DNA from: Paroedura picta | Taxonomy: Eukaryota; Chordata; Lepidosauria; Squamata; Gekkonidae | NCBI RefSeq assembly: GCF_049243985.1 | Contig: NC_135373.1 | Location: 8,725,501-8,789,500, forward strand | DNA: 64,000 bases | Reading direction: 5' to 3' | Shown: positions 31,161 through 43,189 of the stretch, in pieces | Layout of the letters: each line of letters starts with the position of its first letter | Numbering within the stretch: the first letter of the stretch is position 1 | Program-made: the position numbers and the translations under genes | The notes under the pieces: model-generated | What the model saw: the letters and a program-made list of their open reading frames with translations, nothing else | What the model was told of the DNA's origin: nothing | Database searches by the model: none

Positions 31161-34100
31161 CTGTGGAGAAAAGCCAGGAGAAAGGGCTAAAAGTGTTAGC
31201 CAGGACGTTAAAAGCAAAATCTCACGTCTGGACTGTCTGGATCAGGGGTAATCAAACTGCGGCCCTCCAGATGTCCATGGACTACAATTCCCAGGAGCCC
31301 TTGCCAGCATTCGCCAGCGAATGCTGGCAAGGGCTCCTGGGAATTGTAGTCCATGGACATCTGGAGGGCCGCAGTTTGACTACCCCTGGTCTGGATGTTT
31401 ATTTCTTTAAGCCTGGCCTGACGGAAGACTTGTTACCCAAATTGCTTGGACACGTGTCCTAAAAACATGTATCTTTGAGCTTGTGGGGAATATTAGCTCA
31501 AATGCTGCGAGAGGGGGGTAACTTAGCGTTATCGGATCGTTACCTTTGTATACGAGGGTTATTCCACCTGTAGGAACTCAAGGCAAACACAGATTTAAAT
31601 GGTAAAATGTTAATATAAGCTTTTATTGAAAGGAAAATAACAAAAAGACACACTAATAGCTAACACACATACAAGCAGTCATATAGAGAAGGGGGAGGAA
31701 GAGTGGAAGGCTTGATAGTTACCTGTCCGAGGAGTGGTGGGTCAGAGGAAGAAGCACGAACCAGCGTGGGAGGTCCCGGGTTGGAAGACACTCAGAGTGG
31801 CTGTGTGAAGCCACAGTTTTTATAGGATTTTGGGAAGGGGGCTACGTGACAAGGCTCAGGTAAGCATGTGCTGGAAGTTTCCAGGGTCCCCGGAGATTAG
31901 GACAATACCTGGCCAAGTGGGGGTGATGGCTGTAAATGGTTTTTGATAAAGGTATTAATGGCTCTGAGGAAGAGAGCCATCAGGTCTAGCTGGCAGGGTG
32001 TGGGGTGGAAATACCCCCCTGGCAGAGGGGCCAAGTGTGAAAAATGTTGCAAGACAAAGGATTTTCCTAGGAGCCCTTAGGCAAACAGGAGGAAGCCAGT
32101 CCACTCACTTAGAAATACAATGGGGGGGGGGGGTCGAGAGTAGGGCATGGAGGCACCTGGATTTCCAAACCTGAGGCAGAGAGCAAGATTTCTAAGATGG
32201 AGTCTGGCCTGGCTTGGCTGACCCTAGCAGTGTCATGGCTTTAGCTTAAGCCTAGACTATTGTGGGGTGCCATTGGTTATAGAAGACAGTGTGCCAAGGC
32301 ATAAGGCAGGGATCCTGCCATGCGTAACAGACTCTTCCGGGGGAGTTTAGAGCTCGGCAGGACCTGGGGCAGTTCCACAGAGCCCGCAAGGGGAGGCTGT
32401 TCTGCCAGGCCTGTGGCTGAGGCCGGAGACAACACGAACGAACAGATGAACAAACTCTTCCATCCATTTCCCATCTCTCCCTCCAGCAGCACCATTGCTG
32501 CTGCTGCCCATTTACTAAGGGCCCAGGTAGGGATAGTGAAAGGAGCCATCTTAAGATTTCGTTATGCCTGACAAGCAACTGTCCCCATCATCCTTCTCAC
32601 CTGATATAGCAAAGATTGGTCCAAGGCACCAGGCCAAGTAGAAAGTCGGCTGGTAGGTGACACGAGCTGTGTTGGTGATTCCTCGCTTGGTGACAAAGAC
32701 GGTGTATATCATTGTGGCAAGCATCGTCAAGAAACCTGGTGAAGATACCACCCTTGGTCAAATGCTAGGTTTAGAATGGCAGAAGAGATCGATGGATCCT
32801 GTATTTACTACTCCCCCCTCCCCAACCCCCAGTTATTTCCAAACAAAATCAGGGGGTGGGGGGGATGGACTCTTCCAGACGCTCAACAAGGTTGCCCAAC
32901 AAGATAACAACCAAGTTCACCTGAAATATAATTCAGCCAAGCTTCTGGGTCATTCCCTGCACATCCTTAGTTCTGCCTTTCTCCATTTTTATTTTACCGT
33001 TGAGAAACCCCTGAAACGTTCTTCAGCCGTTGAGAAACCCCAGAATTGGCACGATGGTGCGGAATAGGTTTGGGAAGGACACCCACCCTTTCCCAGTCCC
33101 ACCCCCTCCAGGCCCCTCATTGGCCATTTTGGGAGGGGAGGAGCATGTCGACATGACCATATATGATCACATCACCCAGTAAGTGTTAAACAAATTTAAA
33201 ATGCAGATATAAAATAAATCCCGCTCATTCCGGAAACCCTTTGAGGGACATCAAGAAACCCCCGGGTTTCACAAACCCATGGTTGAGAAAGCCTGCCTTA
33301 GCCACTAACCAGGCCATGACAGCTATGCTCCAGGGTTGCAAGTTCTAACGTGTTGACCTGATGATTCAGGTGCCCTGTGCATGAAGAAGATGTGAGCATG
33401 AATGCTGTGGCCCCGTCATCCACACAGCTGCCCAGTTGTCTGCACAGTGCAAATGTGTGGAAGAAGTGTCTGCAAGTATCCCTCCTACTCCATGGTCTTC
33501 CTGACCTTATTGTTGTTCATAGGAAAGGGGAGTGTGCATGGCCACTCCCTCAGCATTGGACATACCAGAAGATGGCTTATGATTTTACCAAGGCCAACTA
33601 TCCCTCCCAAGGGCAGAAAGTCAATACTTGGAGGGGTGTTCTGCACAGGGCTAGAGACCTCTGGCTTTATACTCCGGGTCCGCAGGGGATGAAAGAAAAT
33701 CTGAGAAGGGGGGGACAAGGAAATGATAGCTAAGCTTATTAACAACACTGCAACTGCCTATCACCTTTCTGATGGACACCACAAGACGCACCTCCTATCA
33801 AAATGTAGTGGGGAGATTTTAAAGTACAGCTGGATCAATCTATCGCGGAATAGTTGATGCTTGTGATGGTGTGGAATATTAACATTCGAGATGATCTGAC
33901 ACTTTATTATTATTAATACTTATTAAAATATTATTATGGGATTTTTAGGCCACCCCTCTCCAAACATTGCCTCAGGGAGGCTTATATCAGGGTATGAAAC
34001 ATGTCAAATAAGGATACAAGTGAAACAAGATGGAGGATAAATGCTAAACTTCTTACTGACCGTTTATGCACTGAGGGTTTCATGGCGGGCTGCAGGCTGG

Positions 34101-37100
34101 AGTTTTAGTCATGGCAGGTTGCCCCACCTCTTCCTGCACTCACATGGGGAAGCATTTGGCCTGGTGTACCTCATCCACCCCCAATTTGTGTTCCTGCATG
34201 GAAGCTGGGGAAATGAAGTTCCCAGTGCATAAACGGTCACTGTAATCCAGGCTTTCTCAACCAGGGTTTTTCTGGAAGGGTTTCCTGAATGATGGAAATT
34301 AACTACTTTTTAAAAAAGAATTGTTAAACATTTATCAGGTGATATGGCCATATATGGTCATGTTGACTCCCCTCCCAAAATGGCCAGCAATGGGCCTGGA
34401 GGGGGTGGTAAGGGGAGGAGCCCAAGGTGGGCATGTCCACAGCTGTGCTTCCCAACCCTATTCTGCATGATCACACCACTTCTGGGGTTTCTCAAAGCCT
34501 GAAGAGCATTTCATGGGTTTCTCCATGGGAAAAATGTTGAGAAAGGCTGCTATAATTGCTCCATCCCATAAACTGCCTAAAAAGCCAGGCATACAGACCG
34601 ACTGCATGGACTGGCTCAAGATGGGGGACTTGCAAGTGGGCAGTAACGGTTACTAATGAACCCCAGATGCGGGATAGGCAGAGGGCCCATTTAGATGTTA
34701 GAGGTGCGACCCGGGGACACAACCAAATGCTCGGTCTTGCAGGTCCTCTGGAACTTTGGAAGCTCTGTGAGGGCCTGCATTTCTGCCAGCCTGGAGCCAG
34801 GGCCAAATAAAGCCAGGGCCAAATAAAGGCTCTGGCCACAACCAGGCGCACCTCTTTAGGGCCGTTTGCTGAACGAAGCCCTCTTTGACCGTTTATGCAC
34901 TGGAGGTTTCATGCCAGGCTGCAGGCAGGGGTTTTAGTCATGGCAGGTTGCCCCACCTCTTCCTGCACCCACATGGGGGAGCATTTGGCCTGGTGCGCCT
35001 CATCCGCACCCGATTTGTGCTCCTGCACGGGAGCTGGGGCAGTGAAATTCCCAGTGCATAATCGGTCTTTGTGAGGCAGATGTGGAGGTCGTCCCTCAGG
35101 TACGCCAGTTCCAGACTGCGTAAGGCCTTGAAGGTTATAACCGACCCCTTAAACTTTATATTTATTATATAGTCTGTACATTTATTGATAAATTCTATTC
35201 TAATTAATATTGTATATTCCAGCAGAGAACATGATTAAAGCGAGTGACAGCGATACTCCTAAAAGAGGCTTCCTAGGGGGTGGATTCCTAGAACAGTTCT
35301 CGACTTTTGGGTAAAATCAGCACTCCTACCTGTAGCGAAGCTGCCCGTGGCAGAACACAAGAACCGGGGTAGCGGATAGCTGGGCAAGTAGCGGTAAGTG
35401 AAGAGCATGTACGAGGTGCAGAAGAAGCTGCAGAATAGGGCAAGGACGAAGAGGAATCGGATGATCTGAAAGTATGCTGCGGTGGGAGAAGGGAAGAAAG
35501 GTTAGAAGCATGGGGGACGGGTGGGAAAGCCATGCTGCACACATGGGTTGCCAGTCTCCTGGTGGGGCCTGGAGTCTCCAGATGACAGAGACCAGTTCCT
35601 CTTGTGGAAATATAGGCAATGGAAAGTGGAGAGCAGAAGACATGAAGCAAACTGAATACTTTAAAAGCTAATACATTTTGAAATAATATTTATTTATGAC
35701 GTTCCATTGTTATCACTCGGGAGATTTATAATACTAGCAAGAAAGCTCATTGCAACCAGGAATGCAATGGGCGCTAGGACCCAGGGGACGCCAGCAGGCG
35801 CTTTCCTGCTGGTTGGTCATCCTTTCACTTCTGCCTCTGGCGGAAAAGGCAGTTTTGGAGGGTGAATTCTATCGTCACGTCCCTTCTGAACTCCCTCCCT
35901 TTCTCCAGGAATTTTCCAACACAGAGTTGGCAACCCTGCCATGTTTGCGCATGCAAGTGTGTTTGTGCATGGATGCGCATGTATGTGCATGCGTGCACAA
36001 CCACATTCTTCACATTAATATTACTGAGAGTCAGTGTGGTTCGGTGGTCAAGGAGCAGCAGACTCTAGTTTGAGCACCAGATTCCCCACTCCTCCATATG
36101 TAGCCAACTTTGAGCTGTTCTCACAGAGCAGTTCTCTTAGAGCTCCCTCAGCTCCACCAACCTTTTGTGGGGAGAAGGAAGGGAAAGGTGTTTGTCAGCC
36201 GCTTTGGGTAGTGTAACATTGGGTAAGAAAACCCAGATCTTATCATAGAATCATAGAATCATAGAATCATAGAGTTGGAAGGGGCCATACAGGCCATCTA
36301 GTCCAACCCCCTGCTCAACGCAGGATCAGCCCTAAGCATCCTAAAGCATCCAAGAAAAGTGTGTATCCAACCTTTGCTTGAAGACTGCCAGTGAGGGGGA
36401 GCTCACCACCTCCTTAGGCAGCCTATTCCACTGCTGAACTACTCTGACTGTGAAAAACTTTTTCCTGATATCTAGCCTATATCGTTGTACTTGAAGTTTA
36501 AACCCATTACTGCGTGTCCTCTCCTCTGCAGCCAGCAGAAACAGCATCCTGCCCTCCTCCAAGTGACAACCTTTCAAATACTTAAAGAGAGCTATCATGT
36601 CCCCTCTCAACCTCCTTTTCTCCAGGCTGAACATTCCCAAGTCCCTCAACCTATCTTCATAGGGCTTGGTCCCTTGGCCCCAGATCATCTTCGTCACTCT
36701 CCTCTGTACCCTTTCAATTTTATCTACGTCCTTCTTGAAGTGAGGCCTCCAGAACTGCACACAGTACTCCAGGTGTGGTCTGACCAGTGCCGTATACAAT
36801 GGGACTATGACATCTTGTGATTTTGATGTGATGCCTCTGTTGATACAGCCCAAAATGGCATTTGCCTTTTTTACCGCTGCATCACACTGCCTGCTCATGT
36901 TTAGTTTACAATCCACAAGTACCCCAAGGTCTCGTTCACACACAGTGCTACCTAGAAGCGTATCCCCCATCCAGTAGGCATGCTTTTCATTTTTCTGACC
37001 CAGATGCAGAACTTTACACTTATCTTTATTAAATTGCATCTTGTTCTCATTTGCCCATTTTCCATTCTTCGTCTCCAGGCTTACGTTTCTCGACATGGAC

Positions 37101-39538
37101 AGGAAGCACAGTTGCTAGGCCCAGCTTGAGTTATAAGCAGCGGTACTGCGATGCCTCTGTCTGGTTCATATCATTCCCTTTCTAGTACAAATTGTTACTT
37201 GCAAAAAACCCTTAGCCTGAATTACCTTTGGCTACATAGATGGATTACTTCATGTTCTAATACAGGGATTTCACTTACGGGACAATGTTTGCCGGTGAGG
37301 ATTTGCAAGAGATAATTGTTAAAAGGGGTCCTCTCTCCAAGAACCTGTGTTTGCTTCACAATTACCTTTTCATCACCCGGAACAGCACGCAAGGCTGCCA
37401 CTGGGTGTTTGGCCCGGGGCAGGTTGCCCTGCCTTTTCCCGGGTTATTATGGGGGAGCATTTTCCCTGCTGCACCTGGTCCACCCTGGATTTTAGCCTCC
37501 AGACGGTGCAGCTGGGGTGGTGATGTTCCGCTATGTGGTGGAACATCACCACCTTTTTGCCCTTTCTTTTTGCCCTTTCCGGGATGCTGTACTTGGCTAT
37601 GGGTGGGGAGGAGTCAGGCTAGGACAGCCCACCTTTTCCCTGTCAGATGGCCCTGGCATGACATAGGCCCCGATGATGCCCACGGCAAGGAAGGGAATGC
37701 GGAAGAAGTGTTGCCTTGCCACAGGCCAACTGAGGACCTGAGTTGTGTCAGGCCCAGGACTGTCCCAGGCCAACGTCATCTGGAAGCAGGCATTAGCCAA
37801 CAATGACATACCTTGGACTCAACAAGGACATAGGCTTTTTATCTCACTATGCATGCTAACCTTGTTTAACTCGTATATCCACATTCCTTACAATCTTCTC
37901 TTCTTTTTAATTAATTTAATTTATTTTATTTGGGACAATGTAACTCTAAGGTGATGTTAGTAATACGTCATGTAATTTTTAATTTAACCCTCTGGTCTCA
38001 GGACAAGATAGTTGCCAGCATAGCTTTCCACTTGCAGGAATGTTTTCACACTTGGGTGGAGACAGATGGGGCCAGCAACAAATGGTTAAGTGACAGCCGT
38101 TAGCCACTAACATGCACAGTTTTATTTCTCCTACGTTTTTGTGAACTACAATGGAATTCGAGGGGACTGATTGGCTATTTTAGCAAAGAATTATCCTATG
38201 ACTGAATTTGGATGTTGTGACATGGTTTATTAATTTAACATAATTAACTTTTTGCTTTATATTTCCACTGTTATGATGGTGGTTCATAGTCTGAGGAAGA
38301 GTGCTTGCACTCGAAAGCTCATGACTTGAATAAAACTTTGTTGGTCTTAAAGGTGCTACTGGACTCTAATTCTGTTGTGCTTTACTTTGAGTCCAACTAC
38401 TGGTCTATCCCGGGTGTAAACTGCATGGAGCTTTTATTCCAATCCCAGTTCGATTCAGTCCCTGCCGTCTACACGGAATGCAATTTCCGTTTTGATTTGG
38501 GGCGATTTTAATTTTCCTTCTGCAGCAAGAAGGATTGATCCGGAGTGACCCTACCTTTATTGTGCGATATCTTAGAGTGCTTTTAACCCGCAATATTTCA
38601 AGATTCGGATTACTTCCGTGGTAGAGACACTCTGATTGGACAAAGGTGGCCATGTGACAAGCTTACCTTAAAGGAGAAGTCCTTAATTTCTCTCAACTTC
38701 TGTCAGTCTTGGAGTTTTCCCTCCCTCCTCTGCCTTCTTCGATTCTCTCCCCTCCCCTCCAAGAAAAGAAAGAGGCTCCCTGCTTGGCTCCTCTCCCCCC
38801 CCCCCCGCCTTCAAGAAAAGAAAGAGCCTTGGCTCCCCCCCCTTCTGAACTACCCTAACCATATGCAGAACACTTTCCTGTTTCAATGGGGGGGGGGGGG
38901 GAGAAGAAGACCCGAGTTCAAATAGATCTGAATTCAATAAGATTGACAATGGAATAAACAAAGTAAGTGCAGACTCTGCCCTGGTTAACATAGTCTATCC
39001 TGGCAAAGACTTTCCAGGGTTCTTGGATTCTGTTTTGGATTGTTTTTAACAAGAGATGCCTGTGATTGAACTTGGGACCTCCTGCATGGAAAGCAGATGA
39101 TCTATGATTGAGTCACAGCCCTTCCCCCTAACAAGGCCACATGAAGATGCCTACTACCCAGTCAGACAGTGGACTATGAAGAACATTATTGTCTTCCCTA
39201 GCTTCTCTGGGGTCCCGTGAGGCCTTTTACGTTCCCAACCATCTGATCCTTCTCACTGGTGATGCCGGGGATCGAACCTGGGAGCTTCTGCAAGCAAAGC
39301 AGGAGTTCTATCATCGAGATATTAAGGCCAAGGAGCAGAACAAGTCTTGGGCCTTCTTCTCACCTATTTTGGCAATGATACTGTTGCACACCATCTTTGT
39401 GCAGATTTTCCAGATGCCGCTGTGGTACATCTGTTTGGCGGACTCAATGCGGAGCCACTGGTGGCTTGTGACAACCAGGATCAGGATGAAAAGTGTGAAG
39501 ATCGTGCATCCTGCAGCCAGCAGTTGGTGCCATCCCAT
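31003..39538 (-). CDS. NKG7-like tetraspan paralogue D (gene span)
   Basis: Coding exons are 39364-39538, 35330-35476, 32601-32735 and 31003-31160, all phase-1 junctions, giving 204 aa. The first three exons are 175, 147 and 135 nt, the same architecture as NKG7. Loop 1 has W28, G41-I-W43, C46 and C51, at exactly the NKG7 positions. TM1 is about 5-24, TM2 about 62-84 (FQIIRFLFVLALFCSFFCTS), TM3 about 98-120, TM4 about 137-162 with FYLAW. Loop 2 is basic (TKRGITNTARVTYQP). The tail of about 40 residues is Ser-rich (DSLSRSSISD), giving possible phosphorylation sites. The start is secure: an in-frame TGA lies two codons before the ATG and +4 is G. It is clearly a member of the family; I do not recognise a mammalian orthologue and infer only a multipass membrane role. 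Confidence 0.88.
31243..31388. mobile_element. Palindromic hAT MITE, complete, with 8-bp TSD
   Basis: Flanked by identical gtctggat (31235-31242, 31389-31396). It lies in the last intron of paralogue D. Confidence 0.92.
31500..32240. other. Intronic block, possibly part of an old LTR-like element
   Basis: AATAAA on minus near 31621 and no coding frame. Its ends could not be defined. Confidence 0.2.
32601..32735 (-). CDS. Exon 3 of paralogue D: TM3, loop 2, TM4
   Basis: This exon is 135 nt, bordered by tatcttcaccag and ATATCAG|GTGAGA. It encodes GFLTMLATMIYTVFVTKRG..., then QPTFYLAWCLGPIFAISG. Confidence 0.9.
32980..33295 (+). mobile_element. Degraded hAT-like DNA transposon (family E)
   Basis: gttgagaaacccctgaaacg, ggccattttgggaggggagg and gggtttcacaaacccatggt. 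Confidence 0.6.
34058..34238. mobile_element. MITE family G, copy 2
   Basis: Ends gaccgtttatgcactg and cagtgcataaacggtc, with act on both sides. Confidence 0.82.
34248..34549 (-). mobile_element. hAT-like DNA transposon (family E), clearest copy
   Basis: Ends caggctttctcaacc and ttgagaaaggctg, flanked by ctgtaatc/ctataatt (6 of 8). It lies 10 bp from MITE family G copy 2. Confidence 0.65.
34887..35067. mobile_element. MITE family G, copy 3
   Basis: Ends gaccgtttatgcactgg and ccagtgcataatcggtc, with ttt on both sides. Confidence 0.82.
35330..35476 (-). CDS. Exon 2 of paralogue D: TM2 and TM3 start
   Basis: This exon is 147 nt, bordered by tctcccaccgcag and GCTACAG|GTAGGA. It encodes AYFQIIRFLFVLALFCSFF..., a Tyr-rich turn (TYRYLPSYPLPRF) and CSATGSFATG. 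Confidence 0.9.
36027..36240 (+). repeat. Sauria-type SINE, shortened
   Basis: gagtcagtgtggttcggtgg to gtcagccgctttgggtagtg. Confidence 0.75.
36243..37096 (-). repeat. CR1 LINE 3' end, longest copy
   Basis: (TCATAGAA)n tail plus about 250 codons of open ORF2 C-terminus on minus, beginning near KCKVLHLGQKNEKHAYWMGD and ending FKQRLDTHFSWML. It is a young-looking LINE fragment in intron 1 of paralogue D, not a host gene. Confidence 0.93.
37100..38270. other. Intron of paralogue D, nothing recognised
   Basis: No supported repeat or exon, apart from a short inverted pair ggtgatgttccgctatgtgg / ccacatagcggaac near 37520. Confidence 0.35.
38275..38370 (+). repeat. Dispersed repeat (family D)
   Basis: gcttgcactcgaaagctcat and ttggtcttaaaggtgctact. 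Confidence 0.6.
38405..38985. repeat. Dispersed element (family H), copy 1
   Basis: gcatggagcttttattccaa, ttgatccggagtgaccctac and ggaataaacaaagtaagtgc. Its ends form weak inverted repeats, suggesting a DNA transposon. Confidence 0.6.
39050..39335 (-). repeat. tRNA-derived SINE (family C), two fragments
   Basis: gattgaacttgggacctcct and gatcgaacctgggagcttct are inverse B-box regions. The second fragment ends about 30 bp from exon 1 of paralogue D. Confidence 0.65.
39364..39538 (-). CDS. Exon 1 of paralogue D: TM1 and loop 1
   Basis: It has 175 coding nt from ATG to AAATAG|GTGAGA. It encodes MGWHQLLAAGCTIFTLFILI..., HQWL, HSGIWKICTKMVC. An acceptor-like cttcgtttag lies about 26 nt before the ATG, so a non-coding 5' exon probably exists upstream. 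Confidence 0.9.
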
Positions 39539-39798
39539 GTCTCATAGGAGCTCCCCTAAACGAAGCCAAGTTAAAACAAAGGTATACACTCTTGGAACAC
39601 TTAGTTTTCTCAAATTGAGTTCTATTATCTAGCTCAGAAGGGAACCCTGATGCTCTTGGAGCATGCTGTTCGGATCTCTTCATCTAAGGTCGCCACTCTA
39701 CATGAGACCTGAAGATCTTCTGGAGCTGCAACCGATCTCCACATGACGGAGATCAGTTCTCCAGGAGAAAATGGCTGATTCAGAGGGTGGCGTTATAC

Positions 39799-40319
39799 TA
39801 AGGTGACCAGATATTAACATTGGTAAAGCGGGACACCATTGACCCGGGGGGGGGGGGTTCTTGATTAAAAATTTGATCTAGATGGAGCAACAAAAAGTTT
39901 CATAGAACACATGGAACACAAAAATAGTATTGTAATATATATTTTTAAGAGCCTCTTCTGGCACAGAGTGGTAAGGCAGCAGACATGCAGTCTGAAGCTC
40001 TGCCCATGAGGCTGGGAGTTCAATCCCAGCAGCCAGCTCGAGATTTACTTAGCCTTCCATCCTTCTGAGGTCGGTAAAATGCATACCCAGCTTGCTGGGG
40101 GGTAAACGGTAATGACTGGGAAAGGCCCTGGCAAACCACCCTGTATTGAGTCTGCCATGAAAACCACTAGAGGACATCACCCCAAGGGTCAGACATGACC
40201 CAGTGCTTGCACAGGGGATACCTTTACCTTTTTATATATATATTTTAATTTCAACATAAGTACAATTTGCTAGGTACCCCCAGATGTCACTCCAAAAGTG
40301 GGACAATCTGGTCACCTTA
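39799..40319. mobile_element. hAT-like element (family F) carrying an inserted SINE
   Basis: Ends taaggtgaccagat and its inverse, flanked by cgttatac/cattatac (7 of 8). A tRNA-derived SINE occupies about 39949-40233 with AT-rich duplicated flanks. Confidence 0.8.
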
Positions 40320-40548
40320 CATTATACCCTGTTGGGATCCCTGTCCTCACCCGGGCTCTGCCCCGGTCTCCAAACTTGGACTCGGCGACTCACTCCCAAA
40401 ACGATCCTTCAGCTTCCACTCACTCCTGGTCACATCGCTCCCTTCTTCCCCACCGGCAACTGCCACGGAATGTCCAACTCTGTTGTTCAAGAAGGCCTCC
40501 CAACGGTCCCCGCCAGGGAACAAGGAACACCCCCCCAAGGGACTGAAG

Positions 40549-40620
40549 CAGGGGCTGGCAGGGGCTCCTGGGAATTGTAGTCTACGGACATCTGGAGGGC
40601 CGCAGTTTGACTACCCCTGG
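40549..40620. mobile_element. Half copy of palindromic hAT MITE
   Basis: Right arm only, ggcaggggctcctgggaattg to gactacccctg. Confidence 0.75.
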
Positions 40621-40744
40621 ACTGAAGTGTGTTGAGCTTCCCAAGGATGGTGCCACCCAGCCATTGAGGGAGATGTTTTGGAATTCAGAGCTCACGTTCA
40701 TATCTTGAATCTGTACATTTCTGTTTTAAGTGGGAAACCTCAAC

Positions 40745-41355
40745 TCTTTGGAGGAAAGGGAAGGTGACTGTAAGCCGCTTTGAGACTTCTTCGGGTAGAG
40801 AGAAGTGGCATATAAGAACCAACTCTTCTTCTTCTTCTTCTTCTTCTTCTTCTTCTTCTTCAGTAATATCAGGGCTCTCTCAGCCTCACCTCCCTCACAG
40901 GGTGTCTGTTGTGGGGAGAGGAAAGGGAAGGTGAATGTAAGCTGCTTTGAGACTCCTTTGGGTAGAGAAAAGCGTCATATGAACCAACTCTTCTTCTTCT
41001 TCAGTAATCTCAGGGCTCTCTCAGCCTCACCTCCCTCACAGGGTGTCTGTTGTGGGGAGAGAAAAGGGAAGGCGAATGTAAGCTGCTTTGAGACTCCTGC
41101 CGCTTTTCTGTACCCGAATGAGTCCCAGTGCAGCTTACATTTGCCTTCCCTTTCCTCTCCCCACAACAGATACCCTGTGAAGGTGGGTGAGGCCGAGAGA
41201 GCCCTGATATTCCTACTCAGTCAGAACAGCTTTATCAGTGCTGTGGTGAGCCCAAGGTCACCCAGCTGGCTGCATGTGGGGGAGTGCAGAATCAAACCCA
41301 GCTCGCCAGATTAGAAGTCCACACACCTAGCCACTACACCAAACTGGCTCCAAGG
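40745..41355. repeat. Cluster of Sauria-type SINE pieces, three plus then one minus
   Basis: Plus 3' ends recur at about 40745, 40861 and 41000 with CTT tracts, followed from about 41095 by a minus copy ending agccagtttggtg (inverse) at 41355. Confidence 0.82.
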
Positions 41356-42054
41356 AGACACCAACTATTCCATTACAGCTGGGTAAGGTAGCTGAGTTAT
41401 CGAAAATGATAAAACTCACCTCGAGAGTCAATAGAAAATCGCCTGAAGAATACCAAGAACAAAGGCATTTTTATATGGATTACCTCTGCAATTGATCTAC
41501 TAAGAAACCACCTATACTCCGAGAGGGGGAGGGTGGAAGGTCTGTGTTGCTATTTGTAATTGCTCATCATTCTTTCTGTTATTCTTAAAACCAAATAAAA
41601 ATATTAATATTAAAATATTAATAACAATGGTAATATTCAGTTTTTATACTTTCCTTAAAGGAGTCACTGATGAAGTTCTAGAGACTGAAAAGTTTTGTTT
41701 ACAAGTCTGATGTTTGGATGATTTATTAAAAGGCTCAGAGAATGTAAGTAATTCATCAGTGTCTTTTGTTTGGAGAACCAGCCAGGCTTTTATTGTTTTA
41801 TGCCTCCAGAACAGAGCCGAATAACAAAACAAACAGACTGTAGGACTGTCTCTTCTCTCTCCCTTTCTACACAAAGTTGTTTCTTTCCCCAATGAAACGG
41901 TTTTATTCTTGAAGCAGCCTGGTCCTTCAACCATTTGCATATATGTCGGCCCTGGGTGGGTGGGTGTTGGACTGTCAAACTGCTCCCAGGTTATGGTGAC
42001 GTTATGAATTAAAGACCTCCAAAATGTCCTATTATTAACAGCCTCACTCAAGGA

Positions 42055-42435
42055 GAGCCAGCATGGTATAGTGCAGGGGTAGTCAAACTGCGGCCCTCCA
42101 GATGTCCATGGACTACAATTTCCATGAGCCCCTGCCAGCGAATGCTGGCAGGGGCTCCTGGGAATTGTAGTCCATGGACATCTGGAGGGCCGCAGTTTGA
42201 CTACCCCTGGTATAGTGGTTGAGAATGATGGCCTCTGATCTGGAGAACCGCTTTTCATTCCCCAGTTCTCCTCCACATGTAGCCAGCTGGGAGACCTTGG
42301 GCAGGCCACAGTTGTCTCTCAACTCTCCTAGCCTCACCTCCCTCACAGGGCATCTGTTGTGGGGAGAGAAAGGGAGGGTGATCGTCAGCCACTTCGAGAC
42401 TCCTTTGGTTAGTAAAAAGCAGGGTATAAACCTAT
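42055..42435 (+). repeat. Sauria-type SINE interrupted by a hAT MITE
   Basis: gagccagcatggtatagtg resumes as gtatagtggttgagaatgat after the insertion at 42074-42209; it ends gcagggtataaac. Confidence 0.9.
42074..42209. mobile_element. Palindromic hAT MITE inside a SINE, 8-bp TSD
   Basis: Flanked by identical gtatagtg (42066-42073, 42210-42217), derived from the SINE head. Confidence 0.94.
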
Positions 42436-42439
42436 AAGA

Positions 42440-42512
42440 TGTGTGTTTTACATTGAGCAAGGGGTCAGACTAGTTGGCCTGTTTGGGCCCTTCCATCTCT
42501 ATGATTCTATGA
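42440..42512 (+). repeat. CR1 3' tip
   Basis: gggtcagactagttggcctg ending ctatgattctatga. Confidence 0.8.
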
Positions 42513-42806
42513 TGGGGACTGCTTGAGAAGGAAAGAATAGGACAGGGAACTGTGGCCCCCATTCAACTGGGTCAGTTTTCCGAGGTAGACGCTGCTGGGA
42601 GGGGCTGGAGCTTAGGACAGAGAGGCTGTTGGGTGGGAAGGAGATGTGGTTGCCAACTCCATGTTAGGAAGTTCCTGGAGATTTGGGGTAGGGACCGGGG
42701 AGGGTGTGGTTTGGGGGGGAGGAAACTCAGCAATGTATAATGCCATATAGCCCACCCTCCAAACCAGCTAGTTCTCCAGGGGAACTAGGGCTGCCAACCT
42801 CTAGGT

Positions 42807-43189
42807 CAGTGGTTCTCAACCTTCCCTTTAATCCAGTTCCTCCTTTTGTGGTGACCCCCAACTGTAAAACTATGCAAGGGTTCTTTCACAGAAATTAAAC
42901 CGAAACGGACCAATGGTGTGAAAATCCATTGTTCATGATTGTACATAAATTGGGTTTTCTGCCGGGGTTTCTCAGTTCAGTTCTGTCTCTTGTCCCACCA
43001 TGCCAATCTTGCTCTATTCCGCTGATCCAGACAAATGAACGCTTTGTCTCGATCTACCCCACAAGCCTGTTGTGTACTGTTGTGTACAGGGATGGCACCT
43101 CCCTGGCCAAGCTGCTTGTCCTGCCGCAACCCCTGCAAAATGTTGTTTGACCCCCAGAGGGGTCCCGACCCCCAGGTTGAGAACCACTG
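42807..43189. mobile_element. SPIN-like hAT transposon, copy 1
   Basis: Ends cagtggttctcaacctt and aggttgagaaccactg, flanked by ctctaggt/atctaggt. The termini resemble the SPIN (Space Invader) family as I recall it; the interior is different. Confidence 0.82.

Noticed and set aside
36341-37096. 251-codon host gene
   Set aside because: It is the CR1 ORF2 C-terminus with the CR1 3' UTR and octamer tail behind it.
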